Shown here: piece by piece, positions 22,203 to 32,109 of the stretch | Layout: every line of letters begins with the position of its first letter | Numbering within the stretch: the stretch's first letter is position 1 | Origin: Trigonopsis variabilis | Lineage: Eukaryota; Ascomycota; Trigonopsidomycetes; Trigonopsidales; Trigonopsidaceae | Assembly: GCA_003707065.3 (NCBI GenBank) | Contig: PPXM03000012.1 | Span: forward strand, 62,001 to 126,000 | Length of the DNA: 64,000 nt | Direction: 5' to 3' | Program-made: the position numbers and the translations under genes | The notes under the pieces: model-generated | The model's database searches: none | Seen by the model: only the letters and a program-made list of their open reading frames with translations | Told to the model about the DNA's origin: nothing

Positions 22203-23669
22203 TCAAGGAGAATGGATGATCGAATAACGGACAAAGATTTCGGCTAAAGAGGTGATGAGGGACACTCCCAGGAGAAAAATAATGACATAAGTGATCCAGG
22301 ACATATTACTTTCGGCAATATATTCGGCCATCAGGTCTGTTAGTTCTAAAAAGACCTTGCAGCGCTCGTTCAATACTCGGATGCGAGGTTGGATCTCAAG
22401 GTATTCGCGCACAGCGCTGTACAGAGGATGCAGCAGAGGTTCGACTTCCCAAAACAGCTCCGGCGTGTCCAGGACCGTGCTAGAGAGCATGACATCGACT
22501 CGTAGTTTAAACAACTTGCCAGACATGCGGGTCACTTGTTGACGGTCCATCCCACTTTCTCCACTGAGAGCCATCTGCTTGGGTACATGCTGGATATCTC
22601 GTAGCGTCATGTCCATTCGCTCTTCGAAGCGACATAGTTTGGTGCTCTGAGCGATGGCATATGAGACAGTCAGCTTGGTCATGTGGTCTCCACTTCTCAA
22701 TGTAATCATATCGTTATAAATCCGGGCTTGTGGCACGCGCGGTTCATATTCAAAGTTAAACTCTTCTGTTTCAAAGTCCTCTTCGGCAATAGGGCGAATA
22801 CTTAACTTTGCAAACGCCCAGTCCGCCAAAAAATCCTTTTCCTGCCTTTTAGAGAAGTTCCAAAAGACCAGGACACCGTATGCAAAGATGAAAACTTGCG
22901 CTTTATCGAAACTGCTTCCATTGGGTGATGGGGCGTTGCTTCTTATCCGGAATCCCTCAGATCCACGCAATAACGGCAAGTCGTAACTGACGTAAAGTGC
23001 ATCGTCATGCTTCTCCATCACCTCCACATGATGCTGTTCTTTTAAAAATGCCATCGCCTCGCGTAGCCGACAGCCGTCAGCTATACAGTAGGCCGTGACC
23101 CTCGGTAACCGTTCTCGCCGTCGTTCTTTAGGCAGCCTCTCGGCAAACGACCGTTTAGATTGGCCAATCTCTAAAGCTATGCGTCGTTGTATCTCTTCGT
23201 CGTCTCGCAAAGGCGCATTATCGTCCTCGTCGTCGTAAGGATCGATGTCTTGTTCCGGTAGAAACACTAGTTTGTCGGTTGCACGGTTTCCTCTAGGGCC
23301 TATGGCTTGGTTGAATCGAGATTCTAATCCCTTTTGCTTCGCATGCATTGCCGATTCGACACTTTCTCGCGACAATGGCCGCTGAACTCGATCGCCAGTA
23401 GCCCTACGGCCCAAGCTGGCCAAAGAGTGAGTACCGTATCTAGATGCAGGATTCATATATCCATCTCTTAACCGACTTTGTCCACTAGGGATATCGGAAA
23501 CGTTCGCTAGCAGTTTATCGAGTGAGACCGCTCCCAACGCAGATCTCACCTGCGCCAACCTGGCGTTGGATGCATCCGTGACCCTAATACTGCCTTTACG
23601 GCTATTTCCAACTTCATCGCGCGCATCAGTAACCAGAATCGATGGCGATTTCTTGCGCTGGGTGGTCAT
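22203..23669 (-). CDS. RMD1: RMD1-family (DUF155) membrane protein
   Basis: Single exon, 488 aa from ATG 23669; an upstream TTG extends the frame but is not preferred. The first 170 residues are polar and probably disordered. Then comes the DUF155 domain of the Rmd1/Sif2/RMND1 family, with landmarks TAYCIADGCRL, VFIFAYGVLVFWNFS and a YNDMITLRS block. A single membrane span lies near the C-terminus (WITYVIIFLLGVSLITSLAEI). Yeast Rmd1 is a poorly understood protein needed for sporulation, and family members act at membranes. The cytoplasmic versus mitochondrial location cannot be read here; no clear presequence is seen. Confidence 0.85.
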   Translation of the reverse strand: MTTQRKKSPSILVTDARDEVGNSRKGSIRVTDASNARLAQVRSALGAVSLDKLLANVSDIPSGQSRLRDGYMNPASRYGTHSLASLGRRATGDRVQRPLSRESVESAMHAKQKGLESRFNQAIGPRGNRATDKLVFLPEQDIDPYDDEDDNAPLRDDEEIQRRIALEIGQSKRSFAERLPKERRRERLPRVTAYCIADGCRLREAMAFLKEQHHVEVMEKHDDALYVSYDLPLLRGSEGFRIRSNAPSPNGSSFDKAQVFIFAYGVLVFWNFSKRQEKDFLADWAFAKLSIRPIAEEDFETEEFNFEYEPRVPQARIYNDMITLRSGDHMTKLTVSYAIAQSTKLCRFEERMDMTLRDIQHVPKQMALSGESGMDRQQVTRMSGKLFKLRVDVMLSSTVLDTPELFWEVEPLLHPLYSAVREYLEIQPRIRVLNERCKVFLELTDLMAEYIAESNMSWITYVIIFLLGVSLITSLAEIFVRYSIIHSP

Positions 23670-24274
23670 GACGTTGGGACTTTTCTCGTAGCGGTTCTTC
23701 AAGTTGCTGCGAACGTGCTCGCAGCACGAAAGTCTTTTATATGCCTAGTATCTATAGACATAGGGCGTCTCCGCCTTGGTGATCCTTATTTCTCCGGGCG
23801 ATTTATGCGATGGAAATTATAACGACCACTGATGTTGTACTACTAGTAATTCTTTTCTTTTTTCCGTCTCTCTGACCAACCAACAAGGTGAAGAGGATAA
23901 TCGAACTTGAACAGCGAACGTACTTCTCTTATAGCTCTCGTCTCTAATACACAGGAACAATGATCTAGACGATCACGGTAGGCAGTAAAGTACAAGACTT
24001 GGATCAGGAACAGGACAGGCGGAAGTTGGAATCTACTTAGCCGAAGTCAGGCCAAGAAGCGAGTACACTCAACACACAAGATTATATCTGCCTAAATCTT
24101 TTTCGTATTCTCTCATGTCACCATTATACGTATAGAAATGGCCAAGATAGACGGGCCAGGTGGCGCTTGTCCCGTAGCTTCTGTCCATAACTTGGACCTT
24201 GGGGTCGTATGTAACGCTTGGGCCTCCGTCATCAAGGTTCGCCGTGATTAGGACTTTACCGGAAGCTGGCTGCC
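23670..24274. promoter_or_regulatory. Bidirectional intergenic region
   Basis: About 600 bases between the divergent RMD1-like and RNF10-like genes. No recognised motif or RNA gene. Confidence 0.4.
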
Positions 24275-26008
24275 ATGGGATCCAGAGAAAGCGACGGCGG
24301 CTCTGCTGGACCTTCCAAACCTTCGAAAATCCATCACGGGCAGGCCCCAGATCCTAGCACTTCGGAGGCGCCATCTCAGAGAGAGAGCAACGAAAAGACG
24401 AGTCGTCGCAGATCTAGCCGTAAATCGGATTCTAGACCTTCGATTAAAGTCAATGATACGCCAAGAGTGAGTACATAAACCACTGATCGCGGTCTAATGA
24501 TCTAGTCACGCAAGAACCGAGGACTTGACATGTCCCACCTGGTCCAGTACGAGACCTACGAGCCATCTAGACCAAGAAATAATCCCAGACATCACCAACC
24601 TAGTTATCCAAAATTTGGACTAGGTTCAGGGTATCACCCTGATGACAAGTACAGGTATATCAGCGCGAACTATCGGTTCATCGTGGACCCAAGACACGAC
24701 TACAGCGGATTATCGGTTGATCCAGATTCTAAAATACCATGGTCTTCTATTCTTCAAGTTCTAGCCTTACAGTCGACCCAATGCACAGCGTGTCCCATCT
24801 GTCTATGTGAAGTCCCTGTTGCCCCAAGGATGACCAAATGTGGGCATGTGTTCTGTTTCGCGTGTCTTTTGAGATTCAAGTATAGTAATGACGAAGATCA
24901 GGACAGATCCAAGCCTCAGCCTCCCAAGGAATGTCCACTTTGCTTTGATCACTTGTCTTTTGATTCGTTAAAACCAGTACGATGGATCATCAACGAGGGC
25001 GAGCCCATAAAACCCGGATCCAACATCGATCTTACGTTAGTTAGTCGTCTTCCTGGCTGCTTTTATGTTCTTCCCAGAGACGATATGACATTAGTTGACC
25101 CTTCCTTGCCTCCTTGGTATGCTATTCCTAGCGCCGTCCAATTTGCTCGTCTGATTCGTGGCGATGCTCTGTATATGACCATGGCTCTTCAGCAAGATAT
25201 CAATGATATCCATGATACCGCTGATCGCGACCACGCGCTCTATGGACAGGACACCATCTACAGCGATCTAGCCATTCAATCTATTGAAAAAGAGCTGAAC
25301 CATCTTGATCTTGGAGCCGATGAGCCAAGTCTATCGTCGCCAAGAAAACAAATCATGGACGCTTACTGGTTTTACATGGCTAGCGATGGATCATCCTTCT
25401 TTCTTTCACCACTGGACATAAAGATACTCAAAGCACATTTTGGCTCCTACTCTTCTTTTCCAAATCAGCTACAAGCTCCACTTGAAGCTATTGTGGACAG
25501 CACGGTGGATGGCGAGTTTCGTCGTCACTTTAAGTACTTGTCTTTTCTTCCTACAAGCTGTCAGATCCATTTTGTCGAATGCGACTGGTCACATGTTGTG
25601 TCTCGTGAAGTCTTGACTAAATACAAGAGCGAGCTATCCAAGCGGCGACGGCTGCGCCATGAAAGAGACAGGAGAGACGAACAGAAACGGGAACGATGGT
25701 TAAGAGAACAAGAAGAGCAACAGAGAGAGCTCGTGAGAGAATCAGCAGGTCTGAGCATCCCCAGTTCCACTCCTATTCCGTCGCTAGAACGTGATTTCGT
25801 GGCATTACCAGGAACGTCGCCAGAGGCTTATCAAAGGCGAAACGAATGGGTCACTAACGGGTCCGGTTCAAATGAGAATTGGGACGTCCCGGATATAGGA
25901 ATATTGATGGCGGAACAAGAAAGTATAGGTGGGCGGAGGAAAAAAGGCAGACAGAAGGTGGTTCTAATGACATCGTCAGTACAACGGGGAGAAGAACGAG
26001 GAAAATGA
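24275..26008 (+). CDS. MAG2: RNF10/Mag2-like RING finger protein
   Basis: Exons 24275-24466 and 24506-26008 (39-nt intron); 564 aa. The RING finger begins at ACPICLCEVPVAPRMTKCGHVFCFACLL and ends with CPLCFDHL, about residues 155-215. It is preceded by a conserved segment (YISANYRFIVD, DPDSKIPWSSI) diagnostic of RNF10 orthologues. Near residues 435-480 is a long, highly charged helix rich in Arg/Glu. RNF10 and yeast Mag2 ubiquitinate small-subunit ribosomal proteins on stalled or faulty ribosomes; the same role is likely here. The neighbouring mitochondrial ribosomal gene ends only 81 bases away on the other strand. Confidence 0.82.
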
Positions 26009-26089
26009 TACACGGATCCTATATCAAACAGATAGACTATTTACAGGCGAAATTCTTATGACATAGAAGCCAGCCAGCTGACCAACGCA

Positions 26090-26680
26090 TTAATACCGAT
26101 CACTGCGGAACATTTCATCGCGGATCAAGCGCTTGCGCCTTGCCTCGACGGTCTTGGGATTCCAGCTGGCGCGTTTGGCAAGTTGTTCCCTATGAAGCGC
26201 TTCCCAGTGCTGTAATGGAGTCGAGGCCACGATGCCAACAAACACTGGCGAGCAGTTAAACTGCTTGGCCAGGACGGCACGGGTATACTTGACAGGGTCG
26301 GATTGTCGGAGGCGGATCATTTCAATGGCTTGGCTAGGAGTGATATGATAGGATTTTTCTTTAACGGCAGTCAGAGGAGGAGGAAGCGTTCTGTCATAGG
26401 TAGCTGTGGCAGGTGCATCTGGCGTTTGTCTCGAAGATTCGACCGACGTATCTTGAACAGCACCGGGCTGGAAAAGTGAGGGAGTCGATACTGTGGACGG
26501 AGCCGACGGGGGAGGGTTATGATATAGACCACCCGGTGCTAAGCCCATCGAGCCAAAAAAATATCGATTCTGCTTCCTTTGTGCTTTATCTGACAAAGAT
26601 CCAGACTGCTTTGCACTTGTTGATTTACATCGACGGAATGAGCGGCCCAAGCAAGACTTGATTGGCTGTCTCGACAACAT
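26090..26680 (-). CDS. MRPL20: Mitochondrial ribosomal protein mL58 (MRPL20)
   Basis: Single exon, 196 aa from ATG 26680. The N-terminus (MLSRQPIKSCLGRSFRRCKS) is a basic mitochondrial presequence. A Pro/Ser-rich linker follows, then the family core: ITPSQAIEMIRLRQSDPVKYTRAVLAKQFNCSPVFVGIV and a basic C-terminus. This is a fungal large-subunit mitoribosomal protein. The upstream GTG-initiated extension is not used. It is divergent from RPL31 with 173 bases between start codons, which contain a CACGTG at 26798-26803. Confidence 0.88.
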   Translation of the reverse strand: MLSRQPIKSCLGRSFRRCKSTSAKQSGSLSDKAQRKQNRYFFGSMGLAPGGLYHNPPPSAPSTVSTPSLFQPGAVQDTSVESSRQTPDAPATATYDRTLPPPLTAVKEKSYHITPSQAIEMIRLRQSDPVKYTRAVLAKQFNCSPVFVGIVASTPLQHWEALHREQLAKRASWNPKTVEARRKRLIRDEMFRSDRY

Positions 26681-26797
26681 GACGGGAAAGAAAGGATCCT
26701 GGATCAGCTGGGATAGCAACGAGCTCTGGACGGTAGTGGTTGGCAGGCACACGAGACGCTGAGGGTTTGCGCTGCGCGGGTGTGTGACCAGTCACTG

Positions 26798-26803
26798 CAC
26801 GTG
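26798..26803. promoter_or_regulatory. CACGTG E-box in the MRPL20/RPL31 promoter
   Basis: CACGTGA lies in the short divergent promoter shared by a mitochondrial and a cytosolic ribosomal protein gene. In many ascomycetes Cbf1-type bHLH factors bind this word at ribosomal and respiratory genes; binding here is inferred. Confidence 0.4.
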
Positions 26804-26853
26804 ATAGGGTTGGTTGACATGGACGCAGACGAGTGGACTAGGAACCAGACATC

Positions 26854-27258
26854 ATGGCACCCGTTCAAAAGAAACAACGTTCGGCTCTTAAAGACGTCGT
26901 TACTCGGGATTATACCATCCATTTACACAAGCGGGTATGTCGAGATGGATGCAACAAGAGATTAACGGCTTAGGTCCATGGTACCAGCTTCAAGCGACGA
27001 GCACCCAAGGCCATCAAGGCTGTCCGGGAATTTGCTTCCAAGGCCATGGGAACTACCGACGTTCGTTTAGATCCTCAACTCAACAAGGAGATCTGGAAAC
27101 AGGGTGTTAAGGGCGTTGCCCACCGACTTCGTGTTCGAATTTCACGGAAGCGAAATGAAGAAGAGGGAGCCAAGGAGAAGTTGTTTGCCTACGTCCAGGC
27201 CGTCAATGTGCCCTCGGCCAAGGGTTTACAAACCCAGGTTGTGGAGCAGGATGAGTAA
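26854..27258 (+). CDS. RPL31: 60S ribosomal protein eL31
   Basis: Exons 26854-26934 and 26974-27258 (39-nt intron); 121 aa. The sequence shows the whole eL31 fold: DVVTRDYTIHLHKRVHG, then FKRRAPKAIKAVREFA, MGTTDVRLDP and a VNVPSAKGLQT tail. It is a structural protein of the large cytosolic subunit near the exit tunnel. The intron in the 27th codon is in keeping with the 5'-biased introns of fungal ribosomal protein genes. It shares its promoter with mitochondrial MRPL20. Confidence 0.96.
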
Positions 27259-27636
27259 TGTACCAATAGCAAAAATTGCTCTGTGAGTGGACCGTGTAAG
27301 AATCTTTAGTGGATCATCGCGAATTTGATTTATGCACTGCTTTTGTGGGAATATATTGTTGTGGACATGACTACATCATGCTGTTAAGGTATTTGATGGA
27401 TCAAGATAGACATGTCTGCATGCTGTCGAGTGGGTTGTGAATCTTCTTCCTACCTGATGCCTCTTCAAAACTTCAATCTTTTTCTACCCAATCTCGCCCT
27501 CACCTTCACTCCTGTTGGATCATACATGTTCCCATACCTCGTAGATTGCAATTGAAATATTTTGTCATATGATAGCACGTGACCTTTCTGGTACACCGCC
27601 TTGATCTCATCGCCAAGAAGTGCACTCCTCACTACC
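27259..27636. other. Intergenic region
   Basis: 3' flank of RPL31 followed by the promoter of the zinc-ribbon gene, with CACGTGAC at 27576-27583. Nothing else seen. Confidence 0.4.
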
Positions 27637-28225
27637 ATGTCTATACCGATTATTTTCACGTTTGGAGGTTAGCAACTTGGACAACTAAAGAGCTAAGAAC
27701 AGTCCAAGATTTCAACAGCGTCCTGAGCGACTACCAGAACGTTCGTCAGGTGTGCCCGCGATGGTAGGCTATGAGTTGATGGAGGCGCTAATTATAGTCA
27801 CAATATGAGCGGTATATAGATACTTTGTGTGTAACCTTACGTTAGTTATTCCTGAAACGGACCGCAAGTTCTTTACGTTTTGTTTTATTCCAATTATTCC
27901 TCTTCGTTGGTCAAAGGTTGGTACAGACTGGTAGTGTGGACACAGGCGAATGACATGGAGCACTAAATAATACTATTATCAATTTGATATGCTCGGATAT
28001 TACGATATTAGTCTTTTTTCTCTTGATCCTATCTTAAAACTGTTGCGAAGTCATTAGCGCTCCTAGTCATCTGTTTATGTTCTGCTTGGGCTTTATTTTT
28101 TCCGGTTCGCGATCTAACAGTAGAAAATGCAATGCACAATTTGCCCCTGGTCCACTTCGATTAGTAACGAAGAGTTGCAGAACCTGAAGAACCAGGCACA
28201 GCAGTATCAACAGGGTGGAAAATGA
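27637..28225 (+). CDS. Small zinc-ribbon protein, five exons
   Basis: Proposed exons 27637-27667, 27703-27763, 27798-27811 (14 nt), 27846-27916 and 28124-28225; 92 aa. The product has two knuckles, CPRC (residues 28-31) and CTIC (63-66), flanking a hydrophobic FFTFCFIPIIPL segment, and ends in a polar helix. This layout, CPxC-x-N-x-SV, then FFT-FIPIIP, then a CxxCxW knuckle, is a small eukaryotic zinc-ribbon family of unknown function found widely in fungi. Introns are 35, 34, 34 and 207 nt. Donors GTTAGC and GTTGGT are weak, so exact junctions 1 and 4 are less certain than the family call. Both knuckles fall into frame only after splicing, which supports the model. Confidence 0.68.
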
Positions 28226-28422
28226 TATTCTATATGAAACGGGAGCTTTTTTACGGGTGATATAACGATTCTTATATATGGATAGTAGTTGTATTAGACG
28301 TAACAATAGTCATAAGGTCACCATATCACTAGCCATCACAGTATTTTGGAACGGCACGCAGATAGATGTATCAGGCAGATATACGAAACGACGACTCAAA
28401 TAGCTATGGTACCAATTAGATA

Positions 28423-29375
28423 TTAACTTGATTGATTGCCTCTAGGCTTCCGCTTTGCCGCTTCCGCTTCCTTCTCAGCTTCGACCTCTTTGACAATCTG
28501 TTCCACTGCGTCTGTGTCGAGGATCTGGGAGTCAGTAAGAAAATAAAAAGCACACCTACTTCAACGGGTTTTCCAGGTTCCATGACGGCAAGCTCAATGT
28601 TCTGGGCGCCGGTCTGAACAACCTCCAATAGACTCTTTACGGTTAGTTTCAATGTGTCTTGTCGGGACATGTCGCCTTCGTAATTCCGTTCCAAAAACTC
28701 CCGGACAGTCTTTGATCCGTGGCCAATCGCATTAGCTTTCCAAGCAGTGTATATTCCTGAAGGTTCCGTTTGGTAAAGTTTAGGGACAGTATCATTGGGA
28801 TCAAAGCCTACAATCAAGGTCGATATACCAAAGGGCCGGACACCACCTCTCTGTGTATACTTTTGCTGGACTCCAGCGACATACCGTGTCAGATATTCAA
28901 TTGAGACTGGGTCTTCGACTGTGAGACGATGCGATTGAGCTTCAACGCGAGCTTTGTCGATCAGAATTCGAGCGTCGGCATTCAGCCCTGCAAATGCTAG
29001 ACAGACATGACCATCAATCGATGATAATTTACTAGGAGTAATCCTCGTGTCTTGTAACTTCATTGCCGACCGCTTTTCGCAGCCCAGGACTACCGTCTCT
29101 TTGCCCTTGACTCCAACAGCACAGGTTCCACGCTTGACAGCCTCTAATGCATACTCCACCTCTATTTGTTAGTCAATCCAAGAAACACACGAGCTCCAGG
29201 CTCCAGAATCAGTCCCGTAGCTATAGCTGAGGAAGGTTCTGGGCTCACCACCTCGAGGTGGCACCTGGCCATATTATCGCACTCACGGAAAACGTGTCCA
29301 TCAGGACTGGATTTAGCTTGACATAATAAAGGAAACTCACCTGAAAACACTCAATGCTCTATCATAACCGCTCAT
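28423..29375 (-). CDS. PRE6: 20S proteasome alpha-4 subunit
   Basis: Four exons: 29341-29375, 29287-29306 (20 nt), 28560-29161 and 28423-28524; 252 aa. Introns are 34, 125 and 35 nt. The N-terminus [26 protein letters not shown] is the proteasome alpha signature, recovered only by splicing. [23 protein letters not shown] and [16 protein letters not shown] identify the alpha-4 (Pre6/PSMA7) type. The C-terminus is a charged Lys/Glu helix as in orthologues. It forms part of the outer ring of the 20S core, gating substrate entry. The promoter has only a partial match to the Rpn4 PACE site (GGTGGC, minus strand 29411-29416). Confidence 0.95.
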
Positions 29376-30305
29376 GATTTATGTCGTTCAACTGTGCGAA
29401 TTGGGGAATGGCCACCAGGATCAGTAACGTGGCTGTAGCGATTGAGTGAGAGTCAGCAGTGATGGAACCGCCGGGCGGACGATATCAATTGTGTAACTCG
29501 GTTCACTTGACTCTGGCTGAAGTATATACCAGGGAGCTACTAGTTTGAGATCCATGGCAGCTATTAACCCGTGCACCCTTCAGGTTCGGCAGTAAGACTC
29601 AGTTGCTCGACTAGAAATGATACTTTTTTTATAGCTCCATCCTTTTCAGACGGTAGAGACTAAAAAAAGCCTGACTTGAAGCAGTTAAGCTCAGCGTCTG
29701 ACTCTAGCCACAAAGGATAGCTAGAGAAGACCAAAAAGCATGAGGGTATTTGAGCATGATCTGGCTTAGTACTGTAAACGGAGAGAATACGATGATTCAT
29801 GAACATTCTACGGATCCCGTATTCTAGAGTCACTTACACGTACTACAGATCCAATGGGTTAGATACTAAGCAGCTCTCGTGCCAAGTAATGGAGATACCT
29901 CTCTCTGATTCAAGTTCCATATCAGCGCCACATTACTCACTATATCCAGCAGTGCTACTACTGTTGCTTATAGAAATAGGAAAGTAAATCCCTGCATATC
30001 ATCCTCACGGCACGTCCATTATCGTCCACAATCTGCTTCGACAGTCGGTGCCAAATCAGACTTGGAGTATTAGAGACACAAAATCCATAGAACTGACAAC
30101 ACCAAGGCCTTCAGCTGTCGTTATTAAACACCTTCCTTGCTTTATAGAACGATCTCTCTCTATTACCAAGAGAGATTAGTTTCCACCCAAGGCTCCCGTT
30201 ACCAATCTGATACGGAAAGTGGGACCGACCAAGTGGGACCGACCGTCTAGATCCACTTTGGGTAGTCAGTCACTCACATAGGACTGTAACGGAAAAGTTT
30301 CCCTC
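29376..30305. other. Intergenic region with a short tandem repeat
   Basis: 930 bases between divergent PRE6 and DLD2. It contains two tandem copies of AAGTGGGACCGACC at 30217-30244. A T7 run at about 29624 could act as a Pol III terminator, but I could not find matching A and B boxes, so no tRNA is called. Confidence 0.4.
30217..30244 (+). repeat. Tandem 14-base repeat upstream of DLD2
   Basis: AAGTGGGACCGACC is present twice head to tail, ending about 60 bases before the DLD2 start codon. Possibly a duplicated promoter element. Confidence 0.5.
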
Positions 30306-32010
30306 ATGACACTAGCCTTAGCTCGTCAGTTGAGGGCCCGTGCTGCATGTGGGGTCGTTTCAAAGGCCTTTTCAACCTCCAGACCTCGCTTTCATGGTGA
30401 GGTTCCATTGACGGCTCAGACAAAGCCTTATCTCAAACGAGATCCGCGGTTCAAACAAGTAAGTCTCATGATGAGCTGATCAACTCCTGGATTGTTTGGA
30501 TCTGCGAATCCTGCAAGTGCCAGCCTGGGCAAGCTCCAATTTCCATATATTCTGAATATATATATTTTATTCGACTTTCCTCGAACGCGACTAATTCCAG
30601 TTAACCACGGAAGACGTATCGTTCTTCAAGTCTATTCTTCCCTCGGGCAGCGTTCTCGATACTACCGACGATGTCGCACCGTTCGAAGAAGACTGGATGA
30701 GGAAGTTCCGAGGCCAGGGTAAACTCGTTCTCCGTCCCAAGTCGACCCAAGAGGTCTCGGAAATAATAAAGTACTGCAACGACAACAAGTTGGCCGTGGT
30801 CCCTCAGGGCGGTAACACTGGTCTCGTTGGCGGCTCCGTTCCGATCTTTGACGAGATTGTGGTTTCTCTTTCGGGAATGAACCAGATCGAGTCTTTTGAT
30901 CCTGTCTCGGGTATCCTGGTCGTCGAGTCGGGAGCCATCTTGCAGTTGGTCGACGAGCACCTTAGGCAACACGATCACATTTTCCCGTTGGATCTTGGCG
31001 CTAAAGGCTCGTGCGAAATTGGTGGTAACATTTCTACCAATGCTGGTGGCCTTCGTCTCCTACGATATGGCTCCCTCCATGGAACTGTCTTGGGTCTCGA
31101 GGTCGTCTTGCCCAACGGCAAAGTCCTCAACCTTTTGAGTAAGCTCCGAAAAGACAACACTGGTTACGATCTCAAGCAGCTCTTTATCGGTGCTGAAGGT
31201 ACTCTCGGCATCATCACCAAAGCATCCGTCCTCTGTCCCCCCAAGCCTTCATCGGTGAACGTGGGGATCCTTGGCTTGGAGTCTTTTGAGAACGTTCTCC
31301 AGACCTTCAAGGCGGCTCGAGCCAATCTGGGAGAAATCCTCAGTGCGTTCGAGTTGATGGATGGCCAGTCGCAAGAGATCGTCGCTCGCCATACCGGAAA
31401 GACTCATCCTCTCGAGGGAAAGTATCCTTTCTATGTTTTGGTTGAAACTAGCGGATCCGACCAAGCCCACGACGAGGCAAAGCTGGAACGGTTCTTTGAA
31501 TCAGCTCTTACTGAAGGCTATGCTGTCGATGGAGCTTTGGCTCAGTCCGAGAGCCAGTTTGAAGATATCTGGGCCTGGCGAGAGACTATTACCGAGAATC
31601 TACCCAAAGATGGCGGTGTCTATAAATACGATGTCTCCATTCCCCTCAACGTCCTGTACCAGCTGGTCGACGAAATGCGCGTCCGCCTTCGCGAGCATGG
31701 ACTTACTGGCGACAACGATTCATACCCAGTGGTTGATGCTATTGGCTACGGCCATATGGGTGATGGCAATCTTCATCTAAATATCCCAGTTCGACGCTAT
31801 GGAGCTGATATAGAAAGCGTCCTCGAGCCGTTCATTTACGAATGGGTCGAGAAGCATCACGGGTCTATTTCTGCAGAGCACGGTCTAGGCATCATGAAGA
31901 ACAAATACATCAAGTACTCAAAGAGTCCTGAGGCCATTGACATGATGCGCCAGATCAAACAGCTGTATGATCCTAACGGCATCCTCAATCCTTATAAATA
32001 CTTTCCGTGA
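30306..32010 (+). CDS. DLD2: Mitochondrial D-2-hydroxyglutarate / D-lactate dehydrogenase
   Basis: Exons 30306-30458 and 30601-32010 (142-nt intron, long for this genome); 520 aa. It is an FAD enzyme oxidising D-2-hydroxyacids. It has an Arg-rich presequence (MTLALARQLRARAACG), then the FAD-binding-4 domain with VVPQGGNTGLVGGSVP and GGNISTNAGGL, then the FAD-oxidase C domain with GHMGDGNLHLN and SAEHGLGIMK near the end. It resembles yeast Dld2/Dld3 and human D2HGDH more than cytochrome-linked Dld1, judging by LVLRPKSTQEVSEIIKYC and SFDPVSGILV. Dld2/Dld3 couple D-2-hydroxyglutarate oxidation to pyruvate reduction. It is divergent from PRE6. Confidence 0.9.
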
Positions 32011-32109
32011 TGCCTTATAGATGAGACTGTGTACGTGCATGTGCTCGCGGCACGTGAACGATGAATAGATAGGTTTCATAACTAATGTACAGTGTTGGCA
32101 TTCCTAGAC

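Noticed and set aside
29624-29630. T7 run resembling a Pol III terminator
   Set aside because: No tRNA, 5S or U6-like sequence could be placed upstream.
30467-30560. Possible C/D snoRNA in the DLD2 intron (ATGATGA near the 5' end and CTGA about 75-80 nt later)
   Set aside because: No complementary terminal stem flanks the boxes and a second CTGA lies directly next to the C box.
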